Part shown: positions 1 to 6,339 of the stretch, in pieces
Layout of the letters: every line of letters begins with the position of its first letter
Position numbering within the stretch: position 1 is the stretch's first letter
Origin: Alphaproteobacteria bacterium
GTDB lineage: Bacteria > Pseudomonadota > Alphaproteobacteria > Kiloniellales > JAKSDN01
Direction: 5' to 3'
Assembly: GCA_030598385.1 (NCBI GenBank)
Contig: JAUVQB010000087.1
Coordinates: 1-6,461 of the forward strand
DNA: 6,461 nt
Position numbers and translations under genes: made by a program
Notes under the pieces: model-generated
What the model saw: only the letters and a program-made list of their open reading frames with translations
Told to the model about the DNA's origin: nothing
Database searches by the model: none

Positions 1-135
1 CGCGCTCTGGATGGCGTAGGAATCGTCGATGGTGATGTCGGGAAACGTCGTCGACAGCTGGACGACCGGCTCGCGCGCCGCCTCGGCGGCGAGCAGCAGC
101 TCCACCGCCTTTGCGCGGTCGGACTCCGACAACAT
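1..135 (-). CDS. 2-keto-4-pentenoate hydratase / 2-oxohepta-3-ene-1,7-dioate hydratase-like protein (N-terminal 45 residues, cut by window edge)
   Basis: Only the first 45 codons are inside the window; the gene continues past position 1. It begins MLSESDRAKA and contains FPDITIDDSYAIQ at about residues 31-43. This resembles the N-terminal end of MhpD/HpaH/DmpE-type hydratases of the fumarylacetoacetate hydrolase superfamily, where a conserved [DE]-[IM]-T-I-[ED]-[DE]-[AS]-YA-[IV]-Q segment precedes the catalytic domain. Those enzymes add water to, or decarboxylate, 2-oxo-enoic acids made by meta-cleavage of aromatic compounds; the metal-binding residues lie outside this window. The ATG is well supported: AGGAGG at 143-148 sits 7 nt upstream and overlaps the gcdH stop codon, so the gene is probably co-transcribed and translationally coupled with gcdH. 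Exact substrate, and hydratase versus decarboxylase activity, cannot be decided from this fragment. Confidence 0.75.
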   Translation of the reverse strand, partial: MLSESDRAKAVELLLAAEAAREPVVQLSTTFPDITIDDSYAIQSA

Positions 136-146
136 TTGCGAGCCTC

Positions 147-1370
<1,224 letters not shown>

Positions 1371-1481
1371 GACCCGTTTCCTCCCGGCTGGGGCGCTACT
1401 GGGTTCGCGCCCCGGACCGCACCAGCGATGTCCTGATCGAGTTCGCCCGCCTGGGCCGCACTGTCAAGGTCTCCGCCACCG

Positions 1482-1523
1482 GCCCCGGCAAATCACCAGC
1501 CCCGGCAAATCACCGGCCCCGGC
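1482..1523. repeat. 17-bp tandem repeat, about 2.5 copies
   Basis: The unit GCCCCGGCAAATCACC(A/G) occurs at 1482-1498 and 1499-1515, differing only in the last base, and is followed by an 8-bp partial copy at 1516-1523. The array ends 3 bp before the mucR stop codon (mucR reads on the minus strand), so it lies in the mucR 3' flank and upstream of gcdH. I see no strong stem with a T-run, so it is not a convincing intrinsic terminator. It looks like a small slippage-type minisatellite; no function can be inferred from the sequence alone. Confidence 0.85.
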
Positions 1524-1526
1524 GGT

Positions 1527-1958
1527 CTAGCGCCGCTTGCGCTTGCCGCGCTTGCGCCCGAGCCCGATCTGCTTTGCAAACTCCGACCGCTGCTTGGCGT
1601 AGTTGGGCGCCACCATGGGATAATCCGGCGGCAGGCCCCACTTGGCGCGGTACTCCTCGGGGGAGAGGCCGTAGGCCGTGCGCAGATGGCGCTTCAACAT
1701 CTTGAGTTTCTTGCCATCCTCCAAGCAAACGATATGGTCGGGCTGCACCGACCGGCGTATCGAGACGGCGGGGCGTTGGGGTTCGGCCTTGGACGCGCCG
1801 CCACCCTCGAGCGCCGTCAGCGATCCATGTACCGTGTTAATGATCGAACTCAATTCGGCAGTGGGCAAAGGGTTGTTTCGTACGTAAGCTGCCACCATTT
1901 CCGCGGTCATTCGCAAAATATCGGCGGGTGTCGATTGTTCCGGCCCTGCGTCGGTCAT
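1527..1958 (-). CDS. mucR: MucR/Ros family transcriptional regulator
   Basis: This 143-residue protein is a DNA-binding regulator of the alphaproteobacterial Ros/MucR family, whose members act as H-NS-like repressors at AT-rich promoters and often repress their own gene. The N-terminal helical part (about 10-50; ADILRMTAEMVAAYV, then NNPLP) matches the family's oligomerisation region. The zinc-finger-like DNA-binding part spans about 73-135: HIVCLEDGKKLKMLKRHL, AYGLSPEEYRAKWGLP, then YPMVAPNYAKQRSEFAK. The tail GRKRGKRKRR is strongly basic. Relative to Agrobacterium Ros (Cys-X2-Cys-X9-His-X3/4-His), Cys78 and His91 are kept, but the second Cys is Asp81 and the final His position is Ala95/Tyr96, so classical Cys2His2 zinc binding is doubtful. 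Such substitutions are known in Ros/MucR homologues. The ATG follows a purine-rich GGAAAAGGAAA stretch. The gene stands alone, divergent from the rpiB operon. The symbol is a family label; its regulon is unknown. Confidence 0.9.
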   Translation of the reverse strand: MTDAGPEQSTPADILRMTAEMVAAYVRNNPLPTAELSSIINTVHGSLTALEGGGASKAEPQRPAVSIRRSVQPDHIVCLEDGKKLKMLKRHLRTAYGLSPEEYRAKWGLPPDYPMVAPNYAKQRSEFAKQIGLGRKRGKRKRR

Positions 1959-1993
1959 TTTCCTTTTCCACTATATTGTCTGCCAGCGCTTGG

Positions 1994-2022
1994 AAAATTG
2001 CATAGGGACTAGTAAGAGTCAA
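1994..2022 (-). promoter_or_regulatory. Candidate mucR promoter (sigma-70-like)
   Basis: On the minus strand TTGACT (2017-2022) is followed after 17 bp by AATTTT (1994-1999). The -35 element matches consensus at 5 of 6 positions, but the -10 element at only 3 of 6. Transcription would begin near 1987, giving a leader of about 30 nt before the mucR ATG. A second hexamer, TTGACC (2025-2030), lies 8 bp upstream of the first, so TTGAC occurs as a direct repeat that could equally be an operator. This is an inference from motif spacing only. Confidence 0.35.
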
Positions 2023-2146
2023 TTGGTCAAAACGAATTACAGAACAATGCTTATGAGTTGCGTAAAATGAGCGTTTTATTACTGTTTTTTGTCATGCAAT
2101 CCCTTTGATGCACTTCTGAACTTGTCGTTTGCTCCGCCCTGGGCGC

Positions 2147-2183
2147 CAAGGCGGCGCGATATGGGGTGCCACGCCATGCCTTG
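2147..2183 (+). other. Imperfect inverted repeat (possible leader hairpin) upstream of rpiB
   Basis: CAAGGC (2147-2152) plus GGCG (2153-2156) can pair with CGCC (2172-2175) plus GCCTTG (2178-2183), giving a 10-bp stem interrupted by a 2-nt bulge (AT, 2176-2177) and closed by a 15-nt loop. It lies about 75 bp before the rpiB start. No T-run follows, so it is not a typical terminator. Whether it is transcribed depends on where the operon promoter lies, which I could not locate. Confidence 0.4.
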
Positions 2184-2258
2184 TGGCGGGCTTTTGCCGA
2201 CTTGCGACATATGGTAGCGTTCGCGCCCGATTTGGCGAGAGGGGTGCTAGGGGCGGAC

Positions 2259-2693
2259 ATGTCGAGGAAGCCGATTGCGATCGCATCGGATCATGCCGGG
2301 TACGATCTCAAGACGATACTTGCCCAAGAACTGGCCGAGATGGGATACGAGGTCCTCGATCTCGGGACCGATGGTCCGCAGTCGGTCGACTATCCGGACT
2401 TCGGATCCGCGCTGGCCGAGGTCGTCCGGACCGGCGAGGTCGAGCGGGGGGTCTTGATTTGCGGCACCGGCATCGGCATATCCATGGCCGCCAACCGCCA
2501 CCCGGGCGTTCGCGCGGCGGTGTGTTGGGACGAGACCTCGGCGCGGCTCACGCGCGAGCACAATGATGCGAATGTTCTGGCCTTGGGCGCCCGCCTGTTA
2601 GGGGTCGAGGTGGCCAAAGATTGCGTGCGTACCTTCTTGAGCACGGATTTTGCCGGCGGACGCCATGCCGGTCGGGTCGCCAAGTTGGGATAG
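2259..2693 (+). CDS. rpiB: Ribose-5-phosphate isomerase B
   Basis: This 144-residue cytoplasmic enzyme of the LacAB/RpiB family interconverts ribose 5-phosphate and ribulose 5-phosphate in the pentose phosphate pathway. Family motifs are all present: [11 protein letters not shown] near the N-terminus with Asp11-His12, the [17 protein letters not shown] loop with Cys68 as the expected catalytic base, [14 protein letters not shown] with His101 and Asn102, and GGRHAGRV near the C-terminus with phosphate-binding Arg/His. The reading frame is open upstream to a GTG at 2166, but those extra 31 residues do not resemble the family. The ATG at 2259 gives the usual N-terminus, and AGGGG (2249-2253) lies 5 nt upstream. 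It is the first gene of the plus-strand operon. Its product, ribulose 5-phosphate, is the RibB substrate encoded at the operon's far end. Confidence 0.95.
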   Translation: MSRKPIAIASDHAGYDLKTILAQELAEMGYEVLDLGTDGPQSVDYPDFGSALAEVVRTGEVERGVLICGTGIGISMAANRHPGVRAAVCWDETSARLTREHNDANVLALGARLLGVEVAKDCVRTFLSTDFAGGRHAGRVAKLG

Positions 2694-2714
2694 AGAGCGT
2701 TGGAATCAAGCGAA

Positions 2715-2736
2715 GCGACCGCTTAAGAGCGGTTGC
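2715..2736 (+). promoter_or_regulatory. Intercistronic hairpin before glyA
   Basis: GCGACCGCT (2715-2723) pairs with AGCGGTTGC (2728-2736) to form a 9-bp stem (one G-U wobble) closed by the tetraloop TAAG. It sits in the 64-bp rpiB-glyA gap and ends 3 nt before GGAGGGG, the likely glyA Shine-Dalgarno sequence. No T-run follows, so it is unlikely to be a strong intrinsic terminator. An RNA-processing or stability element, or a control on glyA translation, is more plausible. Pairing is seen directly; the role is inferred. Confidence 0.55.
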
Positions 2737-2757
2737 CCTGGAGGGGAGAGAGAGGGA

Positions 2758-4065
2758 ATGGCTGCAGATACCGCTCAGGCGCCTTTCATTGAAGAGTCCT
2801 TTTTCACGGCATCGCTGGCCGACAGCGATCCGCAGCTTAGCGAAGCCATCCGCGGCGAGCTCAAGCGCCAGCAGGATCAGATCGAGCTGATCGCCTCCGA
2901 GAACATCGTCTCGCGCGCCGTCTTGGAAGCGCAGGGCTCGGTGCTCACCAACAAGTACGCGGAAGGCTATCCCGGCCGCCGCTACTATGGCGGCTGCGAA
3001 TACGTCGACGTGTCCGAGCAACTGGCCATCGATCGCGCCCGCGAGCTGTTTTCTTGCGAGTTCGCCAACGTGCAGCCGCACTCCGGCGCCCAGGCCAACC
3101 AATGCGTTATGCTCGCGCTGTGCCAGCCCGGCGATACCATCATGGGGCTGTCGCTGGCCGCCGGCGGCCACCTGACCCACGGCGCGCCGCCCAATCTCTC
3201 CGGCAAATGGTTCAACGCCGTGCAGTACGGGGTGCGCCCGGAAGACGGCCTGATCGATTTCGACGAGGTGGCGGCGCTCGCCCGCGAGCACAAGCCGAAG
3301 CTGCTCGTCGCCGGCGGCTCGGCCTATCCACGCTTCCTCGATTTCCCGCGTTTCCGCGAGATCGCCGACGAGGTCGGGGCCTATTTCTGGGTCGACATGG
3401 CGCACTTCGCCGGGCTGGTGGCGGCGGGCGTGCACCCGAGCCCCTTGCCGCACGCCCACGTGGTCACGACGACGACCCACAAGACCCTGCGCGGCGCGCG
3501 TGGCGGCATGGTTCTGTCGAACGATCCCGACATCGGGAAGAAGATCAACTCGGCGGCTTTCCCTGGCCTGCAAGGTGGTCCGCTGGAGCACGCCATCGCC
3601 GGCAAGGCCGCGGCCTTCGGCGAAGCCCTCAAGCCAAGCTTCAAGCTTTACGCCCAGCAAGTGGTGGACAATGCCAAGGTCCTTGCCGCCGTGCTGCTCG
3701 AAAACGGCTTCGACATCGTCTCCGGCGGGACCGACACCCACCTCATGCTGGTCGATCTGCGGCCCAAGAAGTTGACCGGCCGCGACGCGGAAGCCAGCCT
3801 GGATCGCGCCGGCATCACCTGCAACAAGAACGGCGTGCCGTTCGATCCGGAAAAGCCGATGGTCACCTCGGGCATCCGTCTCGGGACGCCGGCGGCCACG
3901 ACGCGGGGTTTCGGCACCGAGGAGTTCCGCCAGGTCGGCGAGCTGATCACTCGGGTGCTCGACGGACTTGCCGCCAGCCCGGAGGACAACAGCGCCGTCG
4001 AGCAGGAAGTGCGCAGCGAGGTGGTGGCGCTGTGTCGCCGCTTCCCGATCTATCAGGGTTTTTAG
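2758..4065 (+). CDS. glyA: Serine hydroxymethyltransferase
   Basis: This 435-residue cytoplasmic PLP enzyme converts serine and tetrahydrofolate to glycine and 5,10-methylene-tetrahydrofolate, the main one-carbon source for purine and thymidylate synthesis. Family signatures appear in order: [11 protein letters not shown] (42-52), [16 protein letters not shown] (64-79), GGHLTHG with His138 near the PLP ring (136-142), [10 protein letters not shown] with Asp213 and His216 (211-220), [16 protein letters not shown] with the Schiff-base Lys242 (235-250), and SGIRLGTPA with the carboxylate-binding Arg374 (371-379). Length is typical. The frame is open upstream to 2650, but ATG 2758 is chosen because upstream residues overlap rpiB and are not family-like, and a purine-rich GGAGGGGAGAGAGAGGGA tract precedes it. 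It is the second gene of the operon, followed by nrdR after 42 bp. Nothing in the protein looks broken. Confidence 0.97.
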   Translation: MAADTAQAPFIEESFFTASLADSDPQLSEAIRGELKRQQDQIELIASENIVSRAVLEAQGSVLTNKYAEGYPGRRYYGGCEYVDVSEQLAIDRARELFSCEFANVQPHSGAQANQCVMLALCQPGDTIMGLSLAAGGHLTHGAPPNLSGKWFNAVQYGVRPEDGLIDFDEVAALAREHKPKLLVAGGSAYPRFLDFPRFREIADEVGAYFWVDMAHFAGLVAAGVHPSPLPHAHVVTTTTHKTLRGARGGMVLSNDPDIGKKINSAAFPGLQGGPLEHAIAGKAAAFGEALKPSFKLYAQQVVDNAKVLAAVLLENGFDIVSGGTDTHLMLVDLRPKKLTGRDAEASLDRAGITCNKNGVPFDPEKPMVTSGIRLGTPAATTRGFGTEEFRQVGELITRVLDGLAASPEDNSAVEQEVRSEVVALCRRFPIYQGF

Positions 4066-4107
4066 GCCAGGGCTTCCGAAAAACCACTCCAGAGGGGGGT
4101 AAGGGCA

Positions 4108-4566
4108 ATGCGCTGTCCGTTTTGCGGCAACGAAGACACGCAGGTCAAAGACTCGCGGCCGACCGAGGACAACTCCGCGATCCGCCGCCGCCGGCAATGC
4201 ACTCATTGCGCGGCCCGGTTCACCACCTTCGAGCGGGTCCAGCTGCGCGAGCTCACGGTGATGAAGGGCGATGGCCAGCGCGAGACCTTCGACCGGGAGA
4301 AGCTGCTGCGCTCCATGACCATCGCGCTGCGCAAGCGGCCGGTGGAGCAGGACCGCATCGAGCGGGTTGTCAACAGCATCGTGCGCCAGCTCGAGAGCTC
4401 GGGCGAGAGCGAGATCCGCAGCCAGACCATCGGCGAGCTGATCATGGACGCCTTGAAAGGATTGGACCAGGTGGCCTTCGTTCGCTTCGCCTCCGTCTAC
4501 CGGGACTTCCGCGAGACCCGGGACTTCGAGAAGTTCATTGACAATATCGGCGCCGACGGCGACTGA
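4108..4566 (+). CDS. nrdR: Transcriptional repressor NrdR
   Basis: This 152-residue zinc- and nucleotide-binding repressor of ribonucleotide reductase genes senses ATP/dATP and binds NrdR boxes upstream of nrd operons. The N-terminal zinc ribbon is intact: Cys3 and Cys6 (MRCPFCG) and Cys31 and Cys34 ([17 protein letters not shown]), with the intervening [15 protein letters not shown] segment characteristic of the family. The ATP-cone domain follows (about 49-139), from [16 protein letters not shown] through [12 protein letters not shown]. Length is standard. The ATG has purine-rich sequence upstream (AGAGGGGGG at 4091-4099 and AAGGG at 4101-4105). Location between glyA and ribD is conserved in many proteobacteria, as I recall. 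No ribonucleotide reductase gene is in the window, so its targets lie elsewhere. Confidence 0.97.
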   Translation: MRCPFCGNEDTQVKDSRPTEDNSAIRRRRQCTHCAARFTTFERVQLRELTVMKGDGQRETFDREKLLRSMTIALRKRPVEQDRIERVVNSIVRQLESSGESEIRSQTIGELIMDALKGLDQVAFVRFASVYRDFRETRDFEKFIDNIGADGD

Positions 4567-4580
4567 CCAATCAAGTGAAC

Positions 4581-4586
4581 GGGAGG
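4581..4586 (+). promoter_or_regulatory. Ribosome-binding site for the ATG start of ribD
   Basis: GGGAGG lies 11 nt before the ATG at 4598 and 14 nt after the nrdR stop. It is the main reason to prefer that ATG over the TTG at 4538, whose upstream sequence holds only a weak GAGAAG. Confidence 0.5.
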
Positions 4587-4597
4587 ACCGCGCACAC

Positions 4598-5695
4598 ATG
4601 CGCGCGGCGCTCACACTGGCGCACCGCGGCCTCGGCCGGGTCGCCCCCAACCCGGCGGTCGGTTGCGTTCTGGTCAAGGGTGGCCGGGTGGTCGGCCGCG
4701 GCTGGACCCAGCCGGGCGGGCGGCCCCATGCGGAAACCGAGGCCCTCGACCGGGCGGGAGACCGGGCCCGCGGGGCGACTGCCTATGTCAGTCTGGAGCC
4801 CTGTTCCCATCACGGCCGTACGCCGCCCTGCGTCGAGGCGCTGATCGCGGCCGGCGTCGCGCGCTGCGCAGTGGCGTTGGGCGATCCCGATGATCGGGTC
4901 GCCGGCCGGGGCTTGGCGCGCCTGCGCGAGGCAGGGGTAGGCGTCGCCGAGGGCTTGCTCGCCGACGAGGCCGAAGAGCTCAATGCCGGCTTCCTGATGC
5001 GCGTCCGCGAAGGCCGGCCGCTGGTCACTCTCAAGCTCGCCACCAGCCTCGACGGTCGCATCGCCACCGGGACGGGCGAGAGCCGCTGGATCACCGGCGA
5101 GGCCGCCCGCGCCCATGGGCACCTGTTGCGTGCGATACACGACGCGGTCATGGTCGGCGGCGGCACGGCCTTGGCCGACGATCCGCGCCTCGATGTGCGG
5201 CTGCCGGGCCTCGAGGACCGCGCGCCGCTGCGTATCGTGCTCGACGGCGGCCTGCGGCTTCCGGCGACCCATGACCTCGCGGCGCGGGCCGGTTCCCAGC
5301 CGACACTCCTGTTCACCCGGGCTGGCCTGTTCACCCGGGCCGGGCATCCGGCCGAGCGGCGGCAGGCGCTGGAGGACAAAGGAGTGGAAGTGCTCGAAGT
5401 CGAGACAGATGGCGAGGACATGCTTCTGGTCGCTGATGTGCTGCAGGCCCTTGGCCAGCGCGCCGTGACGCGGCTGCTGGTGGAGGGCGGTGGCCGCTTG
5501 GCGGCCAGCCTGTTCCAGGCGGAGCTGGTGGACCGCCTCGTCTGGTTCCATGCGCCTAGCGTGATCGGCGGCGATGGGGTGGCCGCCGTCGGCGGTTTCG
5601 GGCTCGAACGCCTGGCCGGGATGTCGTGCTTTCAGCGCCGGTCCGCCCTGCCGATTGGCGCGGATCTGGTGGAAACCTACGCGCGGGCTCGCTAA
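4598..5695 (+). CDS. ribD: Bifunctional diaminohydroxyphosphoribosylaminopyrimidine deaminase / 5-amino-6-(5-phosphoribosylamino)uracil reductase
   Basis: This 365-residue cytoplasmic protein catalyses two consecutive steps of riboflavin synthesis: zinc-dependent deamination of the GTP-derived pyrimidine, then NADPH-dependent reduction of the ribose side chain. The deaminase domain (about 1-125) has NPAVGCVLV, the zinc/catalytic HAE motif (His44, Glu46) and PCSHHGRTPPC with zinc ligands Cys69 and Cys78. The reductase domain (about 140-365) has LKLATSLDGRIATGTGESRWITG and VEGGGRLAASL near 295-305. Length is close to E. coli RibD (367). The start is uncertain: ATG 4598 has a good ribosome-binding site, but a TTG at 4538 would overlap nrdR by 29 bp and add 20 residues, the last few (EDRAH) aligning with the DEYY that precedes the corresponding Met in E. 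coli. An 18-bp in-frame tandem duplication lies in the reductase domain. ribE follows 2 bp after the stop. Confidence 0.95.
   Translation: MRAALTLAHRGLGRVAPNPAVGCVLVKGGRVVGRGWTQPGGRPHAETEALDRAGDRARGATAYVSLEPCSHHGRTPPCVEALIAAGVARCAVALGDPDDRVAGRGLARLREAGVGVAEGLLADEAEELNAGFLMRVREGRPLVTLKLATSLDGRIATGTGESRWITGEAARAHGHLLRAIHDAVMVGGGTALADDPRLDVRLPGLEDRAPLRIVLDGGLRLPATHDLAARAGSQPTLLFTRAGLFTRAGHPAERRQALEDKGVEVLEVETDGEDMLLVADVLQALGQRAVTRLLVEGGGRLAASLFQAELVDRLVWFHAPSVIGGDGVAAVGGFGLERLAGMSCFQRRSALPIGADLVETYARAR
5309..5344 (+). repeat. 18-bp in-frame tandem duplication inside ribD
   Basis: The 18-bp unit beginning CTGTTCACCCGGGC occurs at 5309-5326 and again immediately at 5327-5344 with two mismatches (T to C and C to G near the end of the unit). 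It encodes LFTRAG twice in a row (residues 238-249 from the ATG 4598 start), in the reductase domain just after a predicted beta strand (TLLFT). The frame is kept, so the protein is expected to be full length. Confidence 0.9.
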
Positions 5696-5697
5696 TC

Positions 5698-6339
5698 ATG
5701 TTCACGGGCATCGTCACGGATCTAGGCCGGGTGCGCGCCGTCGAAGAGCGGGGCGACCGGCGCTTCACCTTCGCCACCGGATATCCCGTCGTCGACCTCT
5801 CTTTGGGCGCCTCGATTGCGTGTTCCGGCGCCTGCTTGACGGTCGTCGATTTCGGCGATTTCGCCGGGATCTCCGATCCGGATGCGGGCGGCGCCCAGAG
5901 CTGGTTTTCCGCCGACGTCTCGGCCGAGACCCTCTCCAAGACGACCCTGGGCAACTGGCAGGCCGGCACGCCGGTCAACTTCGAACGCGCCCTCAAGCTC
6001 GGCGACGAGTTCGGCGGCCATCTGGTCTCGGGCCACGTGGACGGTCTGGCCGAGGTCATGGAACGCCGGCCGGAGGGCGGTTCCCAGCGCTTCGTCTTCG
6101 CCGCGCCGGTAGCGCTTGCGCCTTTTATCGCGCCCAAGGGATCGGTCGCCCTCGACGGTGTCTCCTTGACCGTCAACGAAGTGAGCGACCAACCGGGCGG
6201 CTGTCGCTTCGGGATCAACATCGTGCCCCATACCGCGGCGGTGACAAGCTTCGGCGGGCTGGAGGTCGGCGGGGCCGTGAACCTGGAAATAGACTTGGTG
6301 GCGCGCTACCTTCAGCGCCTCTTGGAAGCGAGATCTTAG
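5698..6339 (+). CDS. ribE: Riboflavin synthase, alpha subunit
   Basis: This 213-residue cytoplasmic enzyme dismutates two 6,7-dimethyl-8-ribityllumazine molecules into riboflavin and the pyrimidinedione that re-enters the pathway; family members are trimers. The characteristic two-fold internal repeat is visible. Barrel 1 begins MFTGIVTDLGRV and includes SIACSGACLTVV (39-50) and FSADVSAETLSKTTLG (70-85). Barrel 2 begins VNFERALKLGDEFGGHLVSG and includes KGSVALDGVSLTVNEV (147-162). The C-terminal trimerisation helix is IDLVARYLQRLL. A loop around residues 52-68 (ISDPDAGGAQSW) seems a few residues longer than in E. coli. The frame is open upstream into ribD, but MFTGIV is the invariant family N-terminus, so ATG 5698 is secure. 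No strong Shine-Dalgarno is seen and the ribD stop is 2 bp away, so translation is probably coupled to ribD. In some nomenclatures this gene is called ribC. Confidence 0.96.
   Translation: MFTGIVTDLGRVRAVEERGDRRFTFATGYPVVDLSLGASIACSGACLTVVDFGDFAGISDPDAGGAQSWFSADVSAETLSKTTLGNWQAGTPVNFERALKLGDEFGGHLVSGHVDGLAEVMERRPEGGSQRFVFAAPVALAPFIAPKGSVALDGVSLTVNEVSDQPGGCRFGINIVPHTAAVTSFGGLEVGGAVNLEIDLVARYLQRLLEARS

Larger units (their letters stand above)
1959..2258. other. Divergent intergenic region between mucR and rpiB, AT-rich on the mucR side
   Basis: This 300-bp gap separates the divergent mucR and rpiB starts. From about 1960 to 2125 the sequence is clearly richer in A and T than anything else in the window, with runs such as GGAAAATTGCAT, CAAAACGAATTACAG and TTTTATTACTGTTTTTTG. 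From about 2126 to 2258 it returns to GC-rich composition. The region should hold promoters for both directions. I could pick out only a weak mucR candidate; I see no convincing -35/-10 pair for the rpiB operon. AT-rich DNA with frequent T-A steps is the kind of target MucR-type proteins bind, so autoregulation and control of the divergent operon are both possible. I found no tRNA, riboswitch or convincing protein-coding gene here. Confidence 0.7.

Noticed and set aside
1399..1424. tRNA-like 3' end: CTGGG-TTCGCGC-CCCGG T-arm shape followed by a nearby CACCA
   Set aside because: The T-loop lacks the invariant A after TTCG, the distance from stem to CCA is too short, and no matching acceptor 5' strand, D-arm or anticodon arm is found upstream.
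1972..1977. TATATT/AATATA element as the -10 box for mucR
   Set aside because: It lies only about 13-18 bp before the mucR ATG, which would place the transcript start inside the ribosome-binding site, and no matching -35 element is found at the right distance.
2190..2230. Possible promoter for rpiB around CATATGGTAG
   Set aside because: No acceptable -35 hexamer lies 16-18 bp upstream of TATGGT, so I cannot support a promoter call.
2166..2258. N-terminal extension of rpiB from a GTG start at 2166
   Set aside because: The 31 extra residues do not resemble the RpiB family, and ATG 2259 has its own ribosome-binding site and gives the canonical N-terminus.
2051..2286. Two minus-strand frames of 64-69 codons in the mucR-rpiB gap
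   Set aside because: Their upstream halves overlap the rpiB start, their composition shifts abruptly at the AT-rich boundary, and the translations show no recognisable pattern.
3054..4541. Long plus-strand frame (495 codons) overlapping glyA and nrdR
   Set aside because: It is out of frame with two intact genes and has a low-complexity Arg/Ala/Gly-rich translation typical of a GC-rich shadow frame.
2548..4677. Very long open frame (709 codons) on the minus strand opposite glyA and nrdR
   Set aside because: It is antisense to intact, well-recognised genes. Long antisense frames are expected in GC-rich DNA with strong third-position bias. The translation has repetitive Ala/Arg/Gly-rich composition and no recognisable domain.
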